Assembly (NCBI GenBank): GCA_902779315.1
Contig: CACZBC010000009.1
Coordinates: 1 to 50,253, forward strand
Reading direction: 5' to 3'
DNA length: 50,253 nt
Origin: an uncultured Bacteroidales bacterium
GTDB taxonomy: Bacteria > Bacteroidota > Bacteroidia > Bacteroidales > Bacteroidaceae
This document shows, one piece after another, positions 1-6,864 of the stretch (position 1 is the stretch's first letter; each line of letters opens with the position of its first letter). The notes under the pieces are model-generated. The model worked only from the letters and a program-made list of their open reading frames with translations. It was not told the origin of the DNA and searched no databases. The position numbers were made by a program, and so were the translations under genes.

Positions 1-243
1 AAACAGAAGACGCAAGAAGCTCAGATGCATTTTGCAAATCGGAAGATGAAGTGGTATATGGACTGTCAATCATTACGTTTAATCCAAGTCAACGAAGACC
101 GTGGAAAAAGAGGATGGCGTATTCTTTATCGAAATGATTTTGGCGAAGAAAATGGAACGCCAGTCCTGAAGAAGTCTATAAACATCATTTCATGGGGTGG
201 CTACATGATACGTAGGACTTCCATACAACTTGTAGAAAAATGA
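1..243 (+). CDS. C-terminal fragment of a hypothetical protein (cut by window edge)
   Basis: The frame is open from the first base, so the gene begins before the window; 80 residues remain. I do not recognise a named family. The visible tail matches the tail of the next gene: YMDCQSLRLIQ here against YFDLKTLRIIQ there, then GTPVLKKS against DTPVFKRK. The two are therefore likely tandem paralogues. The pattern (a strand naming a learned or stored value, then a charged strand after a 'TPV' turn) resembles the C-terminal beta-rich part of secreted Bacteroidetes proteins with carboxypeptidase-like regulatory domains, but that is only a resemblance. The stop lies 13 bp before the start of the paralogue, so the two are probably co-transcribed. 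Confidence 0.7.
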   Translation, partial: KQKTQEAQMHFANRKMKWYMDCQSLRLIQVNEDRGKRGWRILYRNDFGEENGTPVLKKSINIISWGGYMIRRTSIQLVEK

Positions 244-256
244 TTAGCCTTCCATT

Positions 257-1048
257 ATGAAACGTGTATTGCTTCTTCTCTGCTTCCTGCCTTGGCTGCT
301 TTCCGCTTCCAGCCAGGAACTTACCGATTCCGCATTTTGGGATGTGGAGATGGAGGACTCTATCAGCGCAATGGCAATTAAGCCCATTAAAGAGCCGAAG
401 GAGTTGCTGGATAGTATCATAGCGCAACTTATACGCGATTGGGATTTCCCTTTCCCGAAGCATCCCACATACCCAGTCGTATCAAGCTACTTCTTCCCTG
501 CGGAATCAGGTATTAAACTAAAAACAACAGGGAAACCAGAATATTTCCGTTTCGAAGGACCTGTCAAATTAACGCCTCAGGACTCTGCTGGAGTAATGTT
601 CTGCTTGGCTATATTTTCCACTTCTAGTCCCATACTTGATCACGTTAATTCTCGCTCCGTATCGGATAAAAAGACTAAAAAAGAGATTTTCCAGAAATTG
701 ATGAGTCTGTATGATGTGAAAGTATACAGCATTACTGATGAATCGGGCAGAGGCGTATATCGCGTTAATTATACTCCCAACAAGAAAATCACGGCAACCA
801 ACTGGGGGTATTATTTTTTAATGGTTACAGGTACGGCATATTTCGACCTTAAAACCCTACGGATAATACAGGCTAAAGGTGACATAAGTTATTGCGAATA
901 TTATCCTAAACTAGAGGTCACTCGAGGTGGTTCATATCAGATAGATTATGAGATGGAAGGAGATACGCCTGTCTTTAAGAGAAAATGGAGTGGTTCAAAA
1001 GAGGAAAAGCCATCTGGGGCAGGGGTGACTGTACAAAGAATTGAATAA
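257..1048 (+). CDS. secreted hypothetical protein, paralogue of the preceding gene
   Basis: A 263-residue protein with a clear signal peptide (Lys-Arg, then a Leu-rich core, ending near SASSQ at about residue 20), so it is exported to the periplasm or outer membrane. There are no transmembrane segments after the signal and no catalytic motif that I recognise. Residues 170-245 (VYRVNYTP, later GTAYFDLKTLRIIQ, then YQIDYEMEGDTPVFKRKW) resemble the repeated beta-strand pattern seen in the C-terminal part of several secreted Bacteroidetes proteins, and align with the truncated upstream gene. The gene starts 13 bp after the upstream stop without its own visible -7 element, suggesting a two-gene transcript. 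Function unknown. Confidence 0.75.
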   Translation: MKRVLLLLCFLPWLLSASSQELTDSAFWDVEMEDSISAMAIKPIKEPKELLDSIIAQLIRDWDFPFPKHPTYPVVSSYFFPAESGIKLKTTGKPEYFRFEGPVKLTPQDSAGVMFCLAIFSTSSPILDHVNSRSVSDKKTKKEIFQKLMSLYDVKVYSITDESGRGVYRVNYTPNKKITATNWGYYFLMVTGTAYFDLKTLRIIQAKGDISYCEYYPKLEVTRGGSYQIDYEMEGDTPVFKRKWSGSKEEKPSGAGVTVQRIE

Positions 1049-1067
1049 GATGAAACGCAATAATTCG

Positions 1068-1075
1068 TATATTTG
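1068..1075 (+). promoter_or_regulatory. -7 element (TATATTTG) of the BspA-like gene
   Basis: TATATTTG matches the Bacteroidetes -7 consensus TAnnTTTG and lies 27 bp before the ATG at 1103. A TTG codon that would lengthen the frame overlaps this element, which argues that translation begins at 1097 or 1103 instead. No TTG -33 element sits at the usual 19-21 bp spacing. Confidence 0.55.
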
Positions 1076-1102
1076 CAGCATAGAACCTTATATATAATGA
1101 TT

Positions 1103-1894
1103 ATGAAACATTTGTTACAATTCTTATGTACCCTGTTTTTTCTTCCCACTTTCAGCCAGAAAGTTGTGGAGGTTAATTTGAAAGCACCAGGAACTCTGCG
1201 ACAACATCTGACGGAACAAGCCCTCGATTCTTGCCAAAAACTCATCATACATGGGCACATCAATTCGGCAGACATCCGCACGATTCGAAGCATTGCGTAT
1301 TGCACAATGGATGACCATCCTAGGGGACAACTCCAAGTGCTCGACTTGAGAGATGCCAGAATAGACAAGGACAAAAGCCCATATCTGACAATTGATGTCG
1401 TAGAAGAGCGGGCAGACATGCACTTGACCACCATCGTTGGAAGTTCAAGAGCGTCAAGTTCAAGCCGGTATGCATTAGAATCAATGGCTGGAGAATACGA
1501 ATACCTTCAACCGGATTGGTACAGGAAAGATTACAAGTATGATTGGCTGAAAAGGAATCGCTGGATAAAGTTGACCCTGCTCCTCAACGAAAGCGATGCG
1601 ACCCCCGCATACTCTAACGTTCGTGTCTCATCGGCTATTTGGCTTGACACAAGTAATGAGAAGGAATGGGATCATTTCAAACAGACAATAGGCTATAAGC
1701 AGCCAGGCTATACCTTCACTGAGCAAGATGGCAAGCACTTGTTCAGCCTCTATACATTGAAGAACCATGTATCAGATGCCATGTTCTACCATTGCACCTC
1801 ACTTCGTACAGTTATGCTCCCCCAAAAAATAAAACTTGATACGACTGTAAAAGTCTGGAACAAGTATCCCCAAATAATTCAATATCAAAATTAA
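1103..1894 (+). CDS. short BspA-like leucine-rich-repeat secreted protein
   Basis: A 263-residue protein with a signal peptide (MKHLLQFLCTLFFLPTFSQ). After it comes the typical N-terminal cap of Prevotella/Bacteroides BspA-like LRR_5 proteins: a statement of a GTL..HL segment, LIIHGHINSADIRTIRS, then LQVLDLRDARI. Near the C-terminus one LRR_5 unit is visible (AMFYHCTSLRTVMLPQKI, about residues 229-246), after which the protein ends. Full-length family members carry many such units and often a C-terminal sorting domain, so this copy looks like a shortened or degenerate member that keeps the cap and about one repeat. The family is usually surface-associated and implicated in adhesion. I chose the ATG at 1103; the in-frame ATG at 1097 is equally possible. 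Confidence 0.7.
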   Translation: MKHLLQFLCTLFFLPTFSQKVVEVNLKAPGTLRQHLTEQALDSCQKLIIHGHINSADIRTIRSIAYCTMDDHPRGQLQVLDLRDARIDKDKSPYLTIDVVEERADMHLTTIVGSSRASSSSRYALESMAGEYEYLQPDWYRKDYKYDWLKRNRWIKLTLLLNESDATPAYSNVRVSSAIWLDTSNEKEWDHFKQTIGYKQPGYTFTEQDGKHLFSLYTLKNHVSDAMFYHCTSLRTVMLPQKIKLDTTVKVWNKYPQIIQYQN

Positions 1895-1981
1895 TCTACA
1901 ACAACTTAAGCCCTCTCAAGGCATCTACATCGAAAACGGACAAATAATCCTGATTAAGTGAAAAAGAACAGAATAATTCAC

Positions 1982-1989
1982 TATCTTTG
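1982..1989 (+). promoter_or_regulatory. -7 element (TATCTTTG) of the FISUMP lipoprotein gene
   Basis: TATCTTTG fits TAnnTTTG and lies 29 bp upstream of the ATG at 2019. The sequence about 20 bp further upstream has no TTG, so only the -7 half of the promoter is recognisable. Confidence 0.55.
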
Positions 1990-2018
1990 CAAACGGAAAA
2001 CAAATAAAACCAGAAATC

Positions 2019-3632
2019 ATGAAAAAGAAAAACTCAATTATAGCCCTATTGTTCCTGGTTTTTATTCAATCATGTAGCGTGTCGGAGCTGGATAACGTGC
2101 CTAAAGAGGATGAGCCAATTGTCGAAAAATACGAATGGGTTGACCTCGGCTTGCCCTCGGGCACGCTTTGGGCAACATGCAACATAGGAGCGGATAGTCC
2201 CGAAGAGTATGGCGATTACTTTGCCTGGGGCGAGACAGAGACTAAAGACATCTACAACTGGAGCACCTACAAGTACTGCAACGGCTCACAATATTCTTTG
2301 ACGAAATACAGTTTTATAAGTATATATAACACCAATAATGGCTACAACGAGTACACAGACACCTTGACCGCGCTTCAGCCGGAGGATGATGCCGCAACCG
2401 TACTTTGGGGCAATAAATGGCAGATGCCGAGTGAAGCTCAGATTCATGAGCTGTTCAATAGCGACTACACATCAACAGAATGGGTAACCGTGAATGGTGT
2501 TGACGGGAGGAAGATAACAAGCTGGAGCAATGGCAGAAGTATTTTCCTGCCTGCTACTGGCTATCGTGACAACGAGGTTTATAAAGTAGCAGGCAACCTC
2601 GGCCTCTATTGGTCGCGTACACTCAGTAAGTACGAATGCGTAAGTGCATACGTTCTAAGTTTTGACTCAAACGAATGCTATTTGAACCGTGTTGGCTTCC
2701 GCGACTCTGGCCGGTGCATCCGTCCTGTTCGAGTTCAGAAGACACCACCTACAAATCTTGTCACCGATATTGTCTTGAGCGAGACGTCTATCACTCTCCA
2801 ACTGGACGAGGTGAAGACCCTCACGGCCACAGTGTTTCCAGAGGATGCAAGCAACCCCGCCGTAACATGGAGGAGCAGCAAAACAAGCGTCGCAACCGTT
2901 GACCAAACAGGTAAGGTGACAGCTGTAGGTAAAGGCTTCTGCATCATCACATGCAAGGCAACAGACGGCAGCGATGTATGTGCCGAATGTCAAGTGACCA
3001 TCGAGCACGAATGGGTTGACCTCGGTCTGCCTTCGGGCACACTTTGGGCAACTTGCAACATAGGAGCGGATAGTCCCGAAGAGTATGGCGATTACTTAGC
3101 ATGGGGCGAGACAGAACCCAAGCGCTACAACTCATGGTGGTACTACAAGTGGATGAACGATGGACAAGAAACATGGACGCAGATTAATAAGTACACCACC
3201 GACGATGGTCAGACGGAAGGTTGCTGGTATGACGCCGAAGGCACGTTCATCGGTGATGGTCTCGCAGAACTGTTGCCGGAGGATGATGCTGCTATAACCA
3301 ATTGGGGCAAGGGCTGGCAGATGCCGAGCATCGACCAAATGAACGAACTAATAAACGACGACTATACAACTTCATCTTACACGACCCAGAACGATGTAAA
3401 AGGGTGTCTGATTACGAGTAACAGCAACGGCAATAGTATTTTCCTGCCTGCCGCTGGCGAATGCGGCTGGCAAGCAGATTATGCAGGCACCCTCGGCTGC
3501 TATTGGTCGCGCTCGCTCCACCCAGCTACCTCTCGTTGCGCATACACTTTGTATTTTTGGGGCAAGCCAAGGACAGACCGTTATTCCTCTCGCTTCTATG
3601 GACGACCCGTCCGTCCTGTGCGGAAGCAGTAA
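2019..3632 (+). CDS. surface lipoprotein: FISUMP domain, Big_2 Ig-like domain, second FISUMP domain
   Basis: A 537-residue protein with a lipoprotein signal (hydrophobic run ending IQSC, lipidated Cys19). Residues 38-240 and 330-536 are two copies of the FISUMP / Fibrobacter major paralogous domain (TIGR02145-like): each starts EWVDLGLPSGTLWATCN, has YGDY.AWGET, WGxxWQMPS, SIFLPA.G and YWSR blocks, and ends in a [GS]RxIRPV-like motif. Between them, at about residues 248-328, is a bacterial Ig-like group 2 domain (TLTATVFPEDA, VTWRSSKTSVATVD, GKVTAVGKG). The architecture indicates an exported, probably surface-exposed protein; FISUMP function is not established. The starts of the two FISUMP domains are nearly identical in DNA, suggesting recent duplication or gene conversion. 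Confidence 0.85.
   Translation: MKKKNSIIALLFLVFIQSCSVSELDNVPKEDEPIVEKYEWVDLGLPSGTLWATCNIGADSPEEYGDYFAWGETETKDIYNWSTYKYCNGSQYSLTKYSFISIYNTNNGYNEYTDTLTALQPEDDAATVLWGNKWQMPSEAQIHELFNSDYTSTEWVTVNGVDGRKITSWSNGRSIFLPATGYRDNEVYKVAGNLGLYWSRTLSKYECVSAYVLSFDSNECYLNRVGFRDSGRCIRPVRVQKTPPTNLVTDIVLSETSITLQLDEVKTLTATVFPEDASNPAVTWRSSKTSVATVDQTGKVTAVGKGFCIITCKATDGSDVCAECQVTIEHEWVDLGLPSGTLWATCNIGADSPEEYGDYLAWGETEPKRYNSWWYYKWMNDGQETWTQINKYTTDDGQTEGCWYDAEGTFIGDGLAELLPEDDAAITNWGKGWQMPSIDQMNELINDDYTTSSYTTQNDVKGCLITSNSNGNSIFLPAAGECGWQADYAGTLGCYWSRSLHPATSRCAYTLYFWGKPRTDRYSSRFYGRPVRPVRKQ
2131..2239 (+). repeat. direct repeat copy 1 inside the FISUMP gene
   Basis: This 109-bp stretch recurs at 3007-3115 with about seven differences by hand alignment, including a block of more than 40 identical bases around the codons for CNIGADSPEEYGDY. 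The offset, 876 bp, is a multiple of three, so both copies are read in the same frame. Confidence 0.9.
3007..3115 (+). repeat. direct repeat copy 2 inside the FISUMP gene
   Basis: Second copy of the 109-bp repeat, encoding the start of the second FISUMP domain. The rest of the two domains is much more diverged than this block, which points to local gene conversion or strong constraint on the segment. Confidence 0.9.
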
Positions 3633-3723
3633 AATCGCAATTAAATAAGAAACTTCTATAAACGAATAAAGGCGACAGGAAACTGCCGACTTTATTATGC
3701 AAGGCTGCGATTAAGCGAGCACC

Positions 3724-3888
3724 ATGAGAACTTGTTCTCTGATGGTCGAGTGTGAGCAGGCTCGACGAAGTCAACAAAAGCAACAAAAGCAACAAAAGCA
3801 ACAAGCCGTTTTAAGAGAGAGCAAAGCCAAACTCGTTTGGGCTATGCCGAACGGTAGGCTTGAAGACGAAGTCAACACGTCGTTTTGA
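3724..3888 (+). CDS. possible 54-residue Gln/Lys-repeat mini-protein
   Basis: An ATG-initiated frame of 54 codons in a 314-bp gap between convergent genes. It reads MRTCSLMVECEQARRS, then tandem QQK triplets, then a basic-acidic tail ending NTSF. There is no signal peptide, known domain or recognisable promoter. The codons overlap three short perfect hairpins (3726-3739, 3745-3766 and 3825-3843), so the DNA may instead be a structured RNA or small mobile repeat that happens to be open. I give it as a candidate only. Confidence 0.3.
   Translation: MRTCSLMVECEQARRSQQKQQKQQKQQAVLRESKAKLVWAMPNGRLEDEVNTSF
3772..3804 (+). repeat. 9-bp tandem repeat (caacaaaag)
   Basis: Three full copies of caacaaaag (3772, 3781, 3790) and a partial fourth. 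The period is a multiple of three and encodes QQK repeats in the mini-ORF. A 13-bp direct repeat, gacgaagtcaaca, occurs at 3764-3776 and 3865-3877 on either side. Confidence 0.85.
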
Positions 3889-3914
3889 CACACATTCTTT
3901 GCTCCATAACTTTG
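3885..3914 (+). promoter_or_regulatory. orphan consensus promoter facing into the 3' end of thrC
   Basis: TTG at 3885-3887 (inside TTTTGACA), 19 bp, then TAACTTTG at 3907-3914: a full match to the Bacteroidetes -33/-7 promoter. No sense gene lies downstream on this strand; transcription would run antisense into thrC, which ends at 3947. It could be the leftover promoter of a deleted gene or drive an antisense RNA. Confidence 0.5.
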
Positions 3915-3946
3915 TATTTCGCAACTTTCTTGCGCTCAGAACAGAC

Positions 3947-5248
3947 TTATCGGGAGCGGGAAAACAAAAAGCTTTTGAACTCCTGGAACTCTTTGGAAAG
4001 AGCGACTGATTGCTTTGTGCCCTGCATGAAGGCTTGCAAGCGTTCTGGTATCTCTATGGGTTCGCCGATGATGCCTTCGACGGTATCCTTGAACTTGGCC
4101 GGATGGGCCGTCTCGCAGAAGAAGCCGACCTCTCCCTTTTGCAGGTTCTCCTTCAAGGCACGATATCCACAAGCACCATGAGGATCAAGCAGATAGCCTG
4201 TTCGCGAATGGCAGTCCCTGATGGTTTCCGCTATCTGCTCGTTGCTGTAGGTCGCGCCACTGATGTCGGCTGAAATGGCTTCGTGACTTTTCCCATACAG
4301 GTCGTAGATGCGGGCAAAGTTGCTTGGGTCGCCCACATCCATCGCGTTTGCAATGGTCTGGATGGAGGGCCGGGCTGTGTAAACCCCTGTCTTCAGGTAT
4401 TCGTAGAAGACGCTGTTTGCGTTATTTGCTGCGATGAAGCGCTTGATGGGCAGTCCTGCTTTCTTTGCAAAGAGAGCCGCACAGATGTTGCCGAAGTTGC
4501 CGCTTGGAACACAGCAGACTACATTCTGGCTGAGCCCTTTCCTTTGCAACTGGGCCATTGCCTGGAAATAGTAGAACATCTGAGGCAGGAAACGGGCCAC
4601 ATTGATGCTGTTTGCCGAAGTCAACTGCATCTTCTCATTCAGCTCGGCATCCATGAAGGCATTCTTCACCAGTGCCTGACAATCGTCGAAAGTGCCGTCT
4701 ATCTCGAGTGCCGTGATGTTCTGGCCGAGTGTGGTGAACTGGCACTCCTGAATGGGGCTCACCTTGCCTTTGGGATAGAGCACGAACACACGGATGCCCT
4801 CTACGCCCAGAAAGCCGTTGGCAACGGCACTGCCCGTATCGCCAGACGTAGCGACCAGCACATTCACCTCTCCCCTTCCCTTCGTGAAATGGCGAAGCAG
4901 ACGGGCCATGAATCTCGCTCCGACGTCCTTGAAGGCCAGAGTGGGACCATGAAACAGTTCGAGCGACCAGATGTCGGGCTCCACTTCCACTATCGGACAA
5001 TCGAAGGAGAGTGTGTCTGCCACGATGCGCCTCAACTGTTCCTTCGGCACATCTTCTCCGAAGAAAGCCTCAGCCACCAACGAAGCGTTCCCGGCAAAAG
5101 AGCGTTCGCCCATTCCCTCGAAGAACTCGGCTGGCAACTGCGGAATCCGTTCCGGCATATAGAGCCCACGGTCCTCTGCAAGTCCCTTTGTCACAGCCTT
5201 TTGCAGGTCTGCCCTTGGAGCCTTTCCGTTCGTGCTATAGTACATCAT
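3947..5248 (-). CDS. thrC: threonine synthase
   Basis: Converts O-phosphohomoserine to threonine with PLP, the last step of threonine synthesis in the cytoplasm. The 433-residue length fits the family. It begins MMYYSTNG with the usual N-terminal YxSTxG element, and the PLP lysine is in GPTLAFKDVGARF (Lys107). SGDTGSAVANGFLG (phosphate loop) and SGNFGNICA follow. The start overlaps the thrB stop by four bases (ATGA), so the genes are translationally coupled. Either of the two successive ATG codons could be used. The 3' end faces an orphan promoter on the opposite strand. No homoserine dehydrogenase/aspartokinase gene is adjacent. Confidence 0.95.
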   Translation of the reverse strand: MMYYSTNGKAPRADLQKAVTKGLAEDRGLYMPERIPQLPAEFFEGMGERSFAGNASLVAEAFFGEDVPKEQLRRIVADTLSFDCPIVEVEPDIWSLELFHGPTLAFKDVGARFMARLLRHFTKGRGEVNVLVATSGDTGSAVANGFLGVEGIRVFVLYPKGKVSPIQECQFTTLGQNITALEIDGTFDDCQALVKNAFMDAELNEKMQLTSANSINVARFLPQMFYYFQAMAQLQRKGLSQNVVCCVPSGNFGNICAALFAKKAGLPIKRFIAANNANSVFYEYLKTGVYTARPSIQTIANAMDVGDPSNFARIYDLYGKSHEAISADISGATYSNEQIAETIRDCHSRTGYLLDPHGACGYRALKENLQKGEVGFFCETAHPAKFKDTVEGIIGEPIEIPERLQAFMQGTKQSVALSKEFQEFKSFLFSRSR

Positions 5249-6171
5249 TGAGCCAGCAGTTTTGCGCCCTTGTTCGTGACTTTCACCACATAGACATCAC
5301 ATTTCACGCCTCTCGAAGTGAAGTGCTCCTTCATGATTTCGCCAGCCTTGTGAGCGATTTCGCGCTTGTCGGAGAGCGAGAAGACGGAGGGACCGGAGCC
5401 GGAGATGTTCATCGCCATCGAGCCGGCAGCGAGAATCTTCTCCCTGAGCTCGTCGAACGAAGGGATGAACTGCTTGCGATAAGGCTCGGCCACAGAGTCC
5501 TTCATGGCCCGGCCCACAAGGCCGATATTGCCCGAATAGAGGCCGGCTATCAGTCCGCCGACATTTCCCCACTGACTGATGGCATCGTGCATCGGAACGG
5601 CTTTCGGCAGGATGCTTCGAGCCTCCTTCGTCGAGACCACAATCTCGGGGTGGACCACAGCGCAGTAGAAGTTGCCTGGGATGGGCAATTGGATGATGTC
5701 GAGGGGTTCGTAACCGCGAATCAGGATGATGCCTCCCATCAAGGCCGGAGCCGCATTGTCGGCATGATAGCCGCCGCTGGCCAGGTTCTCGCCTTCCATG
5801 GCACAGACGACCATCTCCTCGTCCGAGAGGGGACAGTCGAACAACTCGTTCATACCATAGGCGGCAGCGGCACTGGAAGCCGCGCTTGAACCGATACCAG
5901 AGCCCGGATAGATTTTCTGGCAAATCGTCACATCGATGTGTCCGCTCAGTCCGGTCATCTCGAAGAACTTGCGGATGACAGGTGTAATCACATTGTCCTC
6001 GATGTCTTCCGGCAACGGAACACTCGTCTTGTTGGTGATTGTTATACCCTCGCCTTCCGAAGCCGTCATTTCCAGGATGTCCCCGACCTCGTCCAGCGCA
6101 AGTCCCATAATATCAAAACCGCATCCCAAATTGGCGATAGATGCTGGTGCAAACACTCTAACCTTTTTCAT
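5245..6171 (-). CDS. thrB: homoserine kinase
   Basis: Phosphorylates homoserine with ATP, supplying the substrate of the coupled threonine synthase. This is a GHMP kinase of 308 residues from the ATG at 6171: substrate-binding N-terminus (VRVFAPASIANLGCGFD), ATP-binding glycine/serine loop PGSGIGSSAASSAAAAYG, and C-terminal motif NISGSGPSVFSL. A longer in-frame extension crosses the -7 element at 6203-6210, so the shorter start is preferred. The upstream 110 bp hold a 22-bp repeat array. The gene order thrB-thrC lacks thrA. Confidence 0.93.
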   Translation of the reverse strand: MKKVRVFAPASIANLGCGFDIMGLALDEVGDILEMTASEGEGITITNKTSVPLPEDIEDNVITPVIRKFFEMTGLSGHIDVTICQKIYPGSGIGSSAASSAAAAYGMNELFDCPLSDEEMVVCAMEGENLASGGYHADNAAPALMGGIILIRGYEPLDIIQLPIPGNFYCAVVHPEIVVSTKEARSILPKAVPMHDAISQWGNVGGLIAGLYSGNIGLVGRAMKDSVAEPYRKQFIPSFDELREKILAAGSMAMNISGSGPSVFSLSDKREIAHKAGEIMKEHFTSRGVKCDVYVVKVTNKGAKLLAQ

Positions 6172-6202
6172 AAAAAACAATCCTTTTTCCTTATTCAGGC
6201 TG

Positions 6203-6210
6203 CAAAGGTA
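6203..6210 (-). promoter_or_regulatory. -7 element (TACCTTTG) of thrBC
   Basis: On the minus strand the sequence reads TACCTTTG, 31 bp upstream of the thrB ATG. No TTG lies at the usual -33 spacing. Confidence 0.55.
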
Positions 6211-6283
6211 CGAATAATTCTTGGATTGAGGAAATATTCGGGCAAATAATAACGGTAATCGGCCCATAGTCATCCTGCAAACG

Positions 6284-6359
6284 TATAGTGCTTAAATCGC
6301 AAACATATAGTGCGACGTTTGCGATTTACTAGTGCGAAGTTTGGCCTTTTAGTGAGAGC
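6284..6359. repeat. 22-bp array A (4 units)
   Basis: Cores TATAGTGCTT (6284), TATAGTGCGA (6306) and ACTAGTGCGA (6328) are spaced exactly 22 bp apart; a fourth degenerate core (TTTAGTGAGA) lies at 6348, 20 bp on. Spacers are AAATCGCAAACA, CGTTTGCGATTT and a degenerate third; they switch orientation around the middle TATAGTG core. The array lies between the stop of the A1S_2505-like gene and the thrB promoter. Confidence 0.85.
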
Positions 6360-6371
6360 GAAGAACAAACT

Positions 6372-6755
6372 TTACCATCCTTCTGGCAGGACGATATTCT
6401 CTATGTTGTGCGCTTTTTCGAACAATGGAGCCATTTCGGCATCCGTAAAGCCTGCTATGCCGCAACCGATTCGAGTGACAAGGAAAGTCAGTTCCGGATG
6501 GTCCTTAGCGAACTGGATGAACTCGTTCACATAGGGGCGAACAGTCTCCACACCACCTTGCATTGTGGGGATTCCATAGCTTTGGCCCTGCAAGCCGACA
6601 CCTTGTCCCCAGATGGCCCCAAAGTTGTTGTAAGCAATACGTGCTGCCCCTCCAGCATGCATACCTTGTAAATTGCTGCCAAACACGAAAATCTCGCCTG
6701 GCTGAAGTTCCGTAATGAACTCCGGTGTTGTACGTTTCTGTGACATGTTTTCCAT
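6372..6755 (-). CDS. A1S_2505-like small protein (macro-like nucleotide-binding candidate)
   Basis: A 127-residue cytoplasmic protein with EIFVFGSNLQGMHAGGAA, GAIWGQGVGLQGQSYGIPT, and FLVTRIGCGIAGF. This pattern fits the widespread 'A1S_2505 family phage non-structural protein' group, whose glycine-rich loops recall macro/ADP-ribose-binding folds; the biochemical role is unknown to me. The start is set to the ATG at 6755 because the -7 element at 6778-6785 lies inside the longer frame; MSQKR nine bases later is also possible. It is divergent from the DUF1080 gene. The family occurs in phages and in chromosomes, so a phage origin need not be recent here. Confidence 0.65.
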   Translation of the reverse strand: MENMSQKRTTPEFITELQPGEIFVFGSNLQGMHAGGAARIAYNNFGAIWGQGVGLQGQSYGIPTMQGGVETVRPYVNEFIQFAKDHPELTFLVTRIGCGIAGFTDAEMAPLFEKAHNIENIVLPEGW

Positions 6756-6777
6756 GTTTAAACTGTTTGTCGCACTA

Positions 6778-6785
6778 CAAAGATA
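6778..6785 (-). promoter_or_regulatory. -7 element (TATCTTTG) of the A1S_2505-like gene
   Basis: Minus-strand TATCTTTG lies 22 bp upstream of the ATG at 6755. It sits back to back with the plus-strand element at 6828-6835. Confidence 0.5.
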
Positions 6786-6827
6786 CAACTTTTTCTTTTT
6801 TCTCTTCTCTCTTTTCATTTTTTTGTG

Positions 6828-6835
6828 TATATTTG
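6828..6835 (+). promoter_or_regulatory. -7 element (TATATTTG) of the DUF1080 gene
   Basis: TATATTTG lies 29 bp before the ATG at 6865, in the divergent region shared with the leftward A1S_2505-like gene. The upstream sequence is a pyrimidine-rich run without a clear TTG. Confidence 0.55.
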
Positions 6836-6864
6836 CAATTGAAATCTATTAATTTCTAACGACT

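Noticed and set aside
3526-3804. Minus-strand open frame starting with ten leucines
   Set aside because: The leucine run is the reverse reading of the caacaaaag tandem repeat, and the rest overlaps the FISUMP gene; no promoter is visible.
4283-5251. Long plus-strand open frame opposite thrC
   Set aside because: It is antisense to a clear threonine synthase gene in the same codon register and has no protein-family features.
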